From: Taenia hydatigena | Taxonomy: Eukaryota > Platyhelminthes > Cestoda > Cyclophyllidea > Taeniidae | Length of the DNA stretch: 64,000 bases | Reading direction: 5' to 3' | Assembly: GCA_036345935.2 (NCBI GenBank) | Contig: JADWOT020001402.1 | Location: 124,001 to 188,000, forward strand | Part shown: one piece after another, positions 1-10,902 of the stretch | Position numbering within the stretch: the stretch's first letter is position 1 | Layout of the letters: each line of letters starts with the position of its first letter | Notes under the pieces: generated by a model | Seen by the model: only the letters and a program-made list of their open reading frames with translations | Database searches by the model: none | Told to the model about the DNA's origin: nothing | Made by a program: the position numbers and the translations under genes

Positions 1-314
1 ATCTAATGTTTTCCTTCAATAAATATTTTGCTTTAATAATTCTTAAATTTTGTGATGAGGTTGCGAAAAGATATGCCTTTTCATAGCATGTTTATTAACT
101 TTGAACATGAGGTGAGATTTACAACGGGAATAATGGAAGCTAAGAAGGAAGGTTGCAAAATTTATGCTTGCTCTGAATTATCGATCAGTGTGAAAACAAC
201 TTGTTAGTTATCCTCTGTAAATATTACATGAAAACGAATTACGAGTTAAGGATTAATAATTGGAATGAAAGCGGAACTTTCTTTGTTATAAAGAATAGAG
301 AGCATTTCTGTATG
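1..314 (+). repeat. Dispersed repeat R1, copy A
   Basis: The sequence from the window start to about 314 is recognisably the same as 14510-14815, with scattered substitutions and small indels. The copy may continue to the left of the window. It holds no open frame of interest. Homology stops at a GTATG pentamer (310-314). In copy B that pentamer leads straight into zinc-finger relic sequence, but here the relic lies 1.9 kb further on at 2239. Its nature (transposon fragment or segmental duplication) is not evident. Confidence 0.75.
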
Positions 315-2164
315 AGGTGCATTCATCAAATGTAAGGTATTGTCACCGGGCCTTGTGCCGTGATTTCGTCTATTATTTTGGTATTTTACGCAACTTCTAG
401 CCTTTTGATAGGTTAGTCAGATCTAATCAACAGTACCGTGTACTGCGCCTATAATACAGAGTTTGACGCATGGACAAAATCGGCTGCAAACAAATGCTCG
501 GGTCGTCACTGCAGTGTTTGGGTTGTGCCGTGACTCACCCTACATGTAGTTTCGCTGCACAATGGCTTTGGCTAAGATCGCTTTCTATGGATTAAATCGG
601 GGAATTGTGCAACCTGGTGCTTGACTCTGCATTCATAATCACCACTGTAAGGACCACTGTCGCTGGTGGGTTTGTGCGGTCTGTTATCGATGGTGCTGAC
701 GGTACGTCTAGGTTGGACAGGCTTTGATTACCATCAGTCTACGATAGCGATGCAAGCAGTTAGCATGAGTCAATGCAAAGCATCTTAATTTATGCCACGA
801 TGAATGGGCAAGAAATGCGTGGCCGTAAGAGTAGGGCAGTTAATATTTTCGGTACGGTTAGTCTTGTCGATGTTAGCGACGTGAGATTGGTGATCTCTTG
901 GAGGTTGGACACAGTCAAGGCATCGATTGCTAAGACCTTAGGGTTAGGGTTAGAGGCATCATCTCTATGTCCCGTCACCTGGCCAGCCCCTCGAATAACA
1001 AGGGCTGTAGGTAAAAAACGTGAGACGACCTTTACGCGCCCCTACCTGAACTTATAAGCTATCAGAGTCTGTGGACATCTGCGCCATTGTCCGTTTCGGC
1101 AGCTGCATTCCTCTATCTCATATCAGGATTCGGGTAAAGAACTACTCGACTTGCGGACAGCGAACTTTAAGGTGAAGGCATGAAAGGTGGCACAAACCCT
1201 CTTGTTGTAGCAGACTGATTCTCCTTCTTATCATATCAGAATGCGTCACCCATTTAATAATTCAGTAGTGGGACAAAATCTAGGCTTGTTTGACCCCATG
1301 TAATGAGAGCACTGGGCAAAGTAAAAACGGACTCTTAGCTGTAAAGCTATTTTTTTCAACTATCTTCCAATAGCTTGAGTCTTCGTTGCATCATTGAGTG
1401 CAATAGTAAATGTAAAGACAGCTTAAGATGACCATGCTGCTTAAAGTATCACAACAAATGAGATAATATAGTGGAATGTCAAAAAAGCTAGTAGGCTTTC
1501 ATGTCGACGTATCTGGCACATCTTTAGATATTTACGTCGCTGACGGTTCTGTGGAAAGGCAAAAGTGACGGGGTACGAAGCTGTAAGCGGGATGTCCTTT
1601 AAAATCTAAACTGGCCTTAAAGCACTGTGTGTAAGGTATTGAGCTCATTTGCCGCAATCGTGGTCTTTTCCTCATTGACTTAATTGACGTAGTTAGTAAA
1701 TGGCGACATCGCACAAAGCACTTGCAGCATATCCAGGACTTTCACTTAGTACTCTACAATAGTACGTGCTTTAAAAATAAGTTTGAACAACAGCGATTGT
1801 AAATGAGCAAAATTTGCTATCGCATAATTTAGTTCAGCATTCTGAGGCACTGGCGTGGCATCACTAATATGAGCGACATATTTGGTAAGCGCTTATTTGA
1901 TTGATTGCTGCCCATTTTGATCAAAATGAAAGGAAACGTTGCTTTTTACTACCATTAATAGAATGCCGTCAGTTTGCTACAACGTAGAAACGCATAGCAC
2001 AGGCTCTTAATAAGGCCAACGCGTAAATTTGGGATAAAAACATCTCCAATCCTTTGCCCAAAGCGACAGAGATAATGTCATGGACTTTTGCTGTTTTGAC
2101 AATGCAGGTAGCAAAGCATCATTCTTAATGTTGGCTAAAGCAAGAATGGGGACTAAGCAACTTC
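315..2164. other. Stretch without recognisable genes
   Basis: No coding exon, tRNA or transposase was recognised here. Open frames reach at most 94 codons (773-1057, starting at an ATG-poor position) and have no familiar motif. A short TTAGGG run at 938-953 is listed separately. Confidence 0.5.
938..953 (+). repeat. Short interstitial telomere-type repeat
   Basis: The bases read TTAGGGTTAGGGTTAG, two full TTAGGG units plus a partial one, followed by a decayed unit. TTAGGG is the telomere repeat of most animals, including flatworms. Such a short run could be a telomerase-filled break scar or chance. Confidence 0.5.
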
Positions 2165-2515
2165 TTATTTGTCGGATAGGCAATATATAGCTAATGAATG
2201 ATCGACATCTGTGAGATCAGCGGCAGCTCTTCGCCGTCGTATGTGTCTGCATGCGCCGCGACATGTTCGACCTATCGAAAAAGACAGGTTTGCAGATTTG
2301 ACAGAAGAAGAGCTTTCCTTTTGCTTTCCTCTTTCTTTCTCTTTCTTGGAGGATTTACCTGCGCCATGATACCTAATCGCAGAAAAAAAACATTTCCACA
2401 CGCGCAAGTGACTTTGCTGGTGCATTCGTAAAGAGACGGAGCTGGTACATGCTTTCTTACACTCTAAGCATCGCCAAGTCCTTTGTCCTTCCTCATTCAC
2501 TCCATTACCGTTCAC
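2165..2515 (-). pseudogene. C2H2 zinc-finger gene fragment, frameshifted
   Basis: The minus-strand frame starting at 2515 shows a classical C2H2 finger with C16, C19, H32 and H36 (spacing C-x2-C-x12-H-x3-H), preceded by RTWR. About 45 residues further on, a second finger-like block appears in a different frame (roughly 2303 down to 2238). It has C-Q-I-C, then FDRSNMS, then MQTH, but the first zinc-binding His is replaced by Arg, and a TGA stop follows shortly. Two fingers in two frames with a lost ligand suggest a decayed 3' end of a zinc-finger gene. An unrecognised intron between the fingers is the alternative. The parent gene cannot be named. A second copy of the finger-2 segment lies at 14811-14880. 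Confidence 0.6.
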
Positions 2516-5500
2516 TTCGTCAAGAGGTGTAGAGAAGTAGACGATGCTGTTTTCGTGCCGTTGTCATGCGTCTCAATGTTGGTTTTGCATGCTACATAAG
2601 GCACGGTAAACCAGGTCTCGGAAAGCAGATAGTGGCAGCAACAGAGGTGATCAGAGAGTTGCATATCGAATGCACCAGGCCGCATTAATGGAAGGTAAAG
2701 ATGGAGCTAGGATAATATGGCAGTGCAAGAGGTGACAAGCGGGTCATAAAGCTGCAAAACCGATTCAGGTTATGGGCACAGGTTTTGGCTGAAAGAATGC
2801 GTAGACAGACCTGTCGCGAGGTTCTTGTCATTACATCCATTTTTACTCTGTAATATTGATGACGAGCTAAGTTGCATTTTGCCTGTTTTGGCAAATTGTC
2901 ATATTGACCTCCTGGTCAAAAAGATGCCACACATTCTAAACCAAACTTTTGCACCATGTTATTATTGCTGGTTAAACTACGGTATTGTGCTGCGAATACT
3001 TGTAAGTGCGCCTAGAAGTGGGACCAGCAGCAATTCAGTTGTTTTTTGTCTCACAGTAAACAGATAATTCAATAAAATAAATCAAATTGGAGGCATAACT
3101 TCTTGGTCCAGTTTTCCTTATGGGACGCTGTAGGTCATGCTTGCATTGAAAGATGCATGTGTAGGCACATAACCAGGATGTTTCGTTAAGAAGAATTTAT
3201 TTTACGTTGGATAATTCGAAAGAAAAGCAACGCGTTGCAATGCTCCCCTTGTACGTTGCTGCCTCCCTTCTTCTAACACATCCCACGAAGTTTTGATAAG
3301 TGGAGCTGAGCATATACCTAGGAGTAATGCCCACTACCGGTGTTGTTGTATACGTGTCTTGGAATAAATTGTGCATCACTATGGAAACATAGAATAGGAA
3401 CGGAACATAAGGAAGCAGTCAAGATAGTCTGTGGCTACTCTCTAAGGCTTGTGCTATGCTCTTCTTCAGAATAGTAACGCAGACACCGCTGGAAATGGAT
3501 TTGACATTAGGCCACAGTGTCTTCGCAGCTAAGTGGACACAAACACAATCGAAACCATTTTACATCCATAGCATCTCAACTGACAACCTTAAAGTGGACC
3601 ATCTCACCGTAAAAGTCAAGGAGACCGGTGATTGCTACCTTTTTCAAAACAAGGAGACATTCAATATAATTGTGAGCGATGACATGTCTGTGTAGGTGTA
3701 ACACCAATGCTGTTCGCTCTGTCAAATGCATTGGGGTAGTGATTTATTTAACCTTGGGCAACATTCCGCAGCGGTTTGTTAAAAAGCTTAATCACAAATA
3801 AAAGAAAACAAAAAAGCGCTTTTGACGTTTTGAACTACAGATATGGGTGGGCTTTAGAGCGGAAAATGTCAAGTTTGGACTTCAATGCCACCTTATTACT
3901 TCAAAAACATTCATAAATTGATGCAGCATATTGAACAACTAAAGTGCTAGAAAACTTTCCTTAGCGATATTACTACATGGTGCTCTTACATTCATTGCGA
4001 AATTATGATGTGCGTCTCAAGCAGGACATTAGAATACCGCACTGTTTATTGTCTTTGTGTTAAGCGCATTCCCCACTCTAGCTGAGCGGTGGGTTGAAGA
4101 TGTGAATGCAGCAGACTGCTGTGCGGGAATATTGCCGTAATTTTACTTCCTTACCTTCTCAACTTCACTATTTGATCTCGAGACCTACTTGCATGCCCTC
4201 TTGGGCACTTTTTGAAGAGAAATACACAATCACATGCTCAGAGATTAAAAACCTGTACACGGGATTTCAGGCAAACAAAGTACAGGGAATCTCACGGAGT
4301 GATTACACATTTACGAATTGGCTTAGTTAAAATGCATGTAACCACGGTACACAACTACAAGTTTTACCATTTACAGTGACCACTGATCACTGTCTGATAC
4401 TTTTAACATTGCATTTACTTATCTTGCCGGATTCCGATAGAACTTTCTCGAAATCATACCAATTAGTAAAATTATAAAACTTTGGATTCGCTACTGAGGA
4501 CTGAATCGTAGCCCTTACAATAACATATGCATCACGATTCCCTATTCTTCTGTGTGTCGAGTCGCCTTCACCAAGGTGTACTTTCGCCCAGCCCTTGAGG
4601 CTAAATTGTGTGGCACGTTAGATATGTCACGTTGTTGATGTCGCAGGTGTTCATCAATTTACATAGTCTCCTTTAAAATAAGTTTCTAATAAATTTTGAT
4701 TCATTTGCTCACACCAGAGGGGTCTTGAAGGCTCCAACCTGCTCATTTTCATCTCCTACAAGAGTGCATTATATTGGACCTGATGAACCTGCATTCGTCA
4801 TTTTGACGGGTGATAAGTGTGAAAGTTTTTCTGGGCAGGGCAATCAAGCAAAGCAGATGTGCGTACAAGATCAAATGCCTTAAAAATTTGCACGTTCTAT
4901 TTTGAATGCAGTGTGTCCGTTTAAAAAGCTGTAGGTGCACATGGTACGATACGTGCGACGGATGGATAGGCTTTAAGAAGGAAGAGTTTAAGGGTTCAGC
5001 TAAGCCTCCTTGCACAATGCCTTCCAAAGTATCGTTTCGTTTTAGTAGTCCATCGAAAATGATACATTCGCCTTGGACTTTGTCTAGTGGACGACCAATT
5101 TGCCTTACAGCCCTTTCCTCTAATCTTTGCCGATTTCTTGAACTAATTTAAGCGCTATCGTATCGTCAGCAATCTACTATGTACAAAGTTTTACTCTTAA
5201 TAATAGTTTTATGAGATTTTATTTGCTTCGGCACCACATTTTAGATGTCACCTCCGAGTGCTTGCGTGGTTTATCATTTGGGCGTGTGGCTATCGCTATC
5301 TCTAATGTGTTGCGCGACTGTCGGTTTGAGTAAAATTTGGGTGGTTTTGCTATAACTATTGCTCTTGCCTTAATACATGCAGCACAGCTCACATCATTTA
5401 GAGTTATTCCACATACAGATTTTATTCATGCCCTTTGTACTATTTGCTTAATATAACGTTCTACCTGATTGACAGTGTCGCCATTTTTTGTCACTCGCTG

Positions 5501-7914
5501 ATTTTCAATTGCTTTTTCTGAATTGGTTGACTATAGATCATTTGCATCACATACAACGTGTTTATTAAGGCAAATGTTTTGCTTCTTTACCAATGCTTGA
5601 TTTTGTGAGACCAGGAATGATGCTTTAATGAAGTTGGCATGTCATTTGTGTTCCAGAAAAAAATCCCAAGTGCATCTATATAAGGCTGCAGGAGGATGCA
5701 TAAGCTATGTTCCTTGCACAAGCTAATCAACTAAATGCATAAGGTGTGGTTTTGCAACGTGCAAGAAACAAACTACGATAAAGACTGCAGTTTTTAATAT
5801 TTAATTTATCAGACGATGAGGGAAAACTTAGGTTACAATTAATCACATTTGGCGGATTAGCCATCGGTAACTACCAGCCATGATGGTAGGCCATTTTCCG
5901 TTATAATAGTAGAGGGCCTGTCTGTAGAGGATGCTTTTTGTAAGCTCTGTTCTCCGTGCGATTTGCAGTATCGTAAAGCAAAGTGTAGTAACATTTCTCA
6001 TTTGCATTGATGCGCAATGTAATCAACGGTTTAGAAATGAACCTGTAACCTTTTTACGATGGTGACATGCCCAAATCGATTTTTGGTCCTAGATCGCAGC
6101 AACTGCAACTCATGCACTCAAAATTCAACGTGCGGTAATGCAGACGCCCCAATGGCTATGCGCAACAATGAACGGCTGCTGAGGACTACCATTACCATTG
6201 ACTTGCGACCGACATCCATTACGCCACTGACATTCTTTGATATCTTACCACTTCTGTTAGGCCCAGGTTATTGTCATTATAACGTGCTGACCTCAAGGTG
6301 CCTAAGGACCTCTAACTTACCATATGGTCCTGCGTCTACCCAGCCATTACCCCTGATGCCCTACATTGTGAAAACCGCCGTATGTACTGTCTCGCCTTCA
6401 GTATGTGCTGCAGTCATTCGTAGCAGTTAAGTGACAGCTGTTATTAAGCCACTATTTAATGATGTATTTTTCGCACCTTTTCATATGGCTACATATTTAA
6501 GGTATCACAAATGCATTTCAGGGCCTTCCTATTACGTCTTGATCCCAATTCCTTACCTGCGGCATTGAACATCGCAGCATCCGTTTGACGTAGACTTAGA
6601 GATTCTGAACTCACGAATCGGCTGCTGCAGTTGGTTCGGATTTTGCTTCTTTGTATCTATACTTCGAGTTATTTATTTATTTATTAGACCCCAAATTATG
6701 GGCCCCTTGTGCATCAAATTCCATTGCTAGGGCTGCAAATGAGCGCAAACATCAAAGTGGGCAAAGGGATGGGCACAGAAAACATATCCTAATGTGATGT
6801 TACGCGTTAGAATTGGGCGCTTATCACGATGCCAGTGAGATATCACGTCTACAACTCACAGCTATCAACGCTTGTCAATAACTCACTGCACGACTCATAC
6901 GACTTCGCACAATTGCACCAAAGATGGACTCTCAGCGAGGTCGAAATAAGATGATCTGAGGAGTGTCCAAGTGCCTAAATTTTCCTTGATGTTGATCTGC
7001 TCTTGTACGTTAAAAATTACGCAGTCTAACTAGATTTCGTCAATTGCATTCTGTGACATTACAAAATGCAGTCAGTTATGGCGTGAACAAACATCACTCG
7101 CTAACTGATTGCAGGTCGAGAAGACATCGCGTCAGGTGGCATTACAGCATTGTCCTGGCAACCAAACCTCCGTCTGCTTACCCACGCTAGAGTATCTCTC
7201 ATTGTGAGTCCAGCGATGAGTTCTACTCGAGTAACAGTCGGTTAAGCGTGAACATACCTTCTGCAGAACTGAAGAGGTGCACTAGTGGGTATTCAATTCA
7301 TCGTGGAGAAGTCCATCTTCTTCTCAAGGGATGTAAATGTAGATGTAGACTTGGCCCAAATGCTAATGCTTTGGATTCGCAAGTTGGAAGCGGGGTAGAG
7401 TGTTGAACAAGCGACCCATTATCCTATGCCCAACGTTAACTAAATGAGAAAGAGACTATAAGGTGTATGCGGGCTTGACTGTGTTTGACTAAAATCCCAG
7501 TCTACTGGACATGAGAATGAAGGTATCGGTAGAGGGCTTGTGTAGATTAATCCTACCACATCGATTGCCTTTTGCTCTAGAGCTAATAATGACTCTGCTA
7601 TCCTCAATTATATCAGCACGTTTGCTCACTGTTAGGCAAAGGAACAGATAGTCTTCCTTCGTCTGATGTCAACGTATTGCGATAGGGCTGAAGATCGCAT
7701 AGACGCAGAGCAACGACTTCGCTCACGCATGTCGCTTGGGTTAGCGTCACATGCAAGGAGCCAGTAGGAAACACACTCTTAACTGATTGGCTTACACTAA
7801 AGCATGCGCCGCTACAGTACATGGATCGGGTTGGTTTACTGGTGGCGCTGATGATAAACTTGAGCTCACAAAGTGCAGAGGAGAGAAGCGGTCGGACAGC
7901 CACATTCGAAGCGG
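2516..7914. other. Long stretch without recognised genes
   Basis: No family could be assigned in this 5.4 kb. The best open frames are 3456-3695 (+, 79 codons) and 6059-6430 (+, 123 codons); the second is described separately. A short ATTT tract lies at about 6669-6685. The segment around 5.38-5.56 kb resembles 14.24-14.36 kb in the same orientation, an old dispersed duplication. Confidence 0.4.
6059..6430 (+). CDS. Unrecognised 123-codon ORF
   Basis: This ATG-initiated frame is the longest one in the left flank outside repeats. The product would have several Cys residues in its first quarter, a Leu/Ile-rich middle and a Pro-rich stretch, with no signal peptide, transmembrane helix or motif that I recognise. 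No splice sites or neighbouring exons support it. It may well be a chance frame. It is listed because its length stands out from the 60-90 codon background. Confidence 0.12.
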   Translation: MVTCPNRFLVLDRSNCNSCTQNSTCGNADAPMAMRNNERLLRTTITIDLRPTSITPLTFFDILPLLLGPGYCHYNVLTSRCLRTSNLPYGPASTQPLPLMPYIVKTAVCTVSPSVCAAVIRSS

Positions 7915-8189
7915 ATCTTGGATTGCAAACTCACTGAGCGGTGGCAGGCGTACTACAGCCCATAATTCTCTGCTCGCAATGATCTAGTCATTCTAGTAGG
8001 TCCATGAAGGAGTTCATTTCGCACATCGTCTTCCAGGAGATGCCCTCATCAGGAAGGACTTTGTCCGACACCATCAATACAGGTAGTGTAACTCATCTTT
8101 TTCCTCTTCTCTTTCTCTTTCACCATTTTCTGTACCTTCATCCTTGATGCCTTCTTCGCAGCCTTGCCTGCCACTGCCTCAGTGGTCAT
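7915..8189 (-). pseudogene. Histone H2B pseudogene
   Basis: Reading the minus strand from the ATG at 8189, the frame gives a basic N-terminus with GKAAKKAS, then a KEKEKRKK cluster and M-SY, which match the H2B tail and the start of its first helix. The match then jumps frame near 8070 and continues as DKVLPDEGIS, K-M and MNSF (about 8070 to 8003), the well-known H2B segment before helix 2. Roughly 20 residues are missing, and a last match (SREL, AVVRL, near 7965-7935) corresponds to the SRE/AVRLLLPGEL region. H2B is about 120-125 residues. Here the frame is broken and the core is deleted, so it cannot make a histone. The parent gene normally lacks introns, so a retrocopy and a DNA duplication cannot be told apart. 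Confidence 0.7.
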
Positions 8190-10445
8190 GACAGCCTCTT
8201 CCCATTAGTGGAACGCAACACCATTACTGACAAATTTCACGTCGCCAATGCCATAGGCGCCAGCCCATCGCAACTGCCACAAATGGATCATTAATCTTCT
8301 CTTTGGCCTGATTATGTAGAGAGAAGAGCGTGCTAACAGCCTGCCATAGTTCAACACCATTGCTATGGTGCTACTTTTGCATGAGCCTGGAAACACCACT
8401 TTGGTTGGCCTTAGCCTGTTCGTTTGTTGTATGTACTACTACTAGTTGTTGGCCAGTACGTCGTGCTTACGTAAATCATGATGAAAATGTGGGGAAGTAA
8501 CATTCTGCTGTTAGTACACTTGCAACTCGTTCGCTTGTCTTTTAGGCCATTTCATCTACTTTCTAGAGGAAGCAAGCATTCCAACTCGGATCAGGGTCAA
8601 TTGAATTAGTCCGTGCTGTACGATAATGAGCTTAAAAATGCAACTGTTCCAAATGCGTGTTGGGTGACTTTAGTTGGGAAATTCAAGCTCACACTTACAA
8701 ATGGATGCCAGTCAATGCGGCGGTCTCTCAAAAATTTATCTTTGGGCAAAACCTGGGGGTGGCATAAAAATGACCCTACTTGTCGATTCGTTCCGACATT
8801 GAAATATCGATAAATGTGCTAGCTTGCCCATTAATCTGTCCTTAGAAAAACAAAAGTTTTGTCCTTCCATAAGCAATGCTTATTCATGCAACAACCAGTG
8901 GTAATAGTGCCTACATGAACTACAGAAACTTTAATATTAGTGCCCATATTTAAATGCATGCAAGCCCCAGATCTTTTTGTAGCAGTGTTTGTGTCAGGCT
9001 AGAGAGCTAGTAAGTGTTTACTCACATCCTTAGAGACGTGGCTGTAGAATATATAAAAAAAATTTACCAAAAATTAGTGCCTGTAATCATACCAATGATT
9101 TCACCACCCACGGTAGCTCATTTAGCACCAACTTTTGGCTTATGCCCAATAATCCTTTCCCTGAAGTTACGACTTGTGTCACACCTATTTATCAACCATG
9201 ATAAGTACCCTAGCAAAGTTCCAATAAAGACAGCTCGTCGCAACGTTTGATTTTGCTTCTTTATACATGATCTTAAGCTTTTTACCATGTAAATCAATAA
9301 AAAGCGGTTTTTACTTAGAGCCACGCCAAAATCTTCTACCATTCGACGAATGTTTATCTAGACGCGATATACGGCATTGTAAACAATGGAAGGTTACTTT
9401 TATGTTGTTGTCAAATCCAAAAAGCTTCTTGCACACATTTGTTTAACGACAAGGCGTTCCGTCTTAGCTCAAATGAATTCAATATGCATTTTTATAACGA
9501 CAGTTGTGGATCGTCTGCGTTATTGATGAATATATCAATTATTTTAGATTAAAAATAAGTGATCGCTCGCATTTATTTAATTGTTGCATGCATGGCATGC
9601 GGTTCACGCCCTAATGATTCCAAAATATGTGCGGCAATGCTAGGCACACCTTTCGCCCTAAATCACTCCCAGTTTACAAGCAGATATGCAGAAAGTTGCT
9701 TTTATAAGTGGTGCTACGTGATTCCTTAGGACACACTTATCCATGAAAACATTCTCGCACAATTTTCGATAATATTTTGTGTTAAGTATGACTAGATAAA
9801 GCAACGGCTACATGAACATCACCCATTTAGAGCGGAGGTTCAGGTGAGGATGCAAAAAATTCCACCTTAATGACGCATGACAGCTTGCTGAGGTAGAAAA
9901 GATTAACCGTAGTTAACTGAATGCACGACTCTGCCCTAAAAAAGCATAAGTTTAATTTGAAGGGCCGATTACTTCAAAAGGCTCCCTAGCGCATAGGTTA
10001 CACCTTGCTTAACTGCTTCTAAATTCACTTTCGTTGTGCGCAGCATCTAGACTTTCAGAAAGTAGGCAAATTAAATCGAGTCATGTGCCTGTTGTAACGG
10101 AAATAAATAAACTTGCATGCAGGGATTAGATGTCCATCGCATTACAAAGAAGTGTATGAAAAAGGCCATAGTTTTGTCATTTTTATTAAAACGAAAATGA
10201 CAAGAATGGCAGAAATGGCGCAGCGTTATGTGCTGGTAGTTCTGAAGCTAGCGAATATGAAGGGTATCATTATCGTCAGGGTGACTTGAATGAGTGGCGA
10301 CTGGTAGTCACTATGCTTCATGGCAGCCTGCAGTGGAAATAAAAGGGTGTTCCGATAGTTGCAAATTATGGCCGCGAGGGCCCTTTACATTTGTACTAAC
10401 TTACGAGAGATACACAAGATAGCCGCTGGTTGTGTTAGTCCGTTC
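8190..10445. other. Stretch without recognised genes
   Basis: Nothing was recognised in 2.3 kb between the H2B relic and the FnIII gene. Open frames are under 80 codons and lack motifs. Confidence 0.4.
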
Positions 10446-10902
10446 TTACGATTCTGCATAAAAAGGAATGCTCCAATAAAGGTATCGTATAATGCATGTG
10501 CTTAACGCATAATGGGCTGCAATGCAGCAAACACTAGAACGAAGTCTTCCTAATAAAATCAACAGAGACTTCTACTCGTTCATGCAGAATGTGCCGCGAC
10601 GAAATAAAATCGCAGTCTGTACGCCATGGTTGTACGCACGAGCTTACCAAAGTGCTTTGCTTTAATCGTCTCAGTGGAACTGAAAACAACGCTTTTACCC
10701 TTTAGCCCCTCCGCAGTGACACTGTAGGTCGAGCTGGAAAGTAGGCTGCTGTGAATGACTTCTCCGGTTGAGGAAAAGGAAAAGTTCATCTCAGTGTAAG
10801 AGCTAGTAACTTCTACTGCAGAGAGAGTAAATACATCTGCGTAGTCTTTGCCCAAGGACGAAACCTCCCAAGTCAGCTCAATGAAGTCAGCACTCACTTC
10901 GC
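10446..10902 (-). CDS. EG95-like fibronectin-III antigen gene, partial (two exons)
   Basis: On the minus strand an 85-codon exon (10902 to 10648) starts after an AG acceptor and ends TTTG|GTAAGC. Its product has the pattern of the FnIII domain of the taeniid EG95/TSOL18/45W family: an ELTWEV-type strand B near the start, a DVFTLSAVEV strand, a SSSTYSVTAEGLKGK strand F and a closing ETIKAK segment. In that family this domain is a single exon between a signal-peptide exon and a short hydrophobic C-terminal exon. A fitting last exon (10549 to 10446) follows a 98-nt intron with a T-rich acceptor. It is in the required phase, encodes a fairly hydrophobic tail and ends in TAA. No signal-peptide exon was found within about 700 bp upstream, so the gene may be incomplete or exon 1 may be distant. 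In the family the proteins are secreted or GPI-anchored on the oncosphere. The FnIII exon is well supported; the last exon is inference. Confidence 0.6.

Noticed and set aside
3456..3695. 79-codon frame preceded by an acceptor-like CTTCTTCAG
   Set aside because: I tried to read it as an FnIII or other secreted-antigen exon, but the conserved Trp and Tyr spacing is absent, so no call was made.
10261..10345. Alternative last exon for the FnIII gene after CCACTGCAG on the minus strand
   Set aside because: The hydrophobic reading is out of phase with the FnIII exon, and the in-phase reading meets a stop at once. The acceptor at 10550 fits better.
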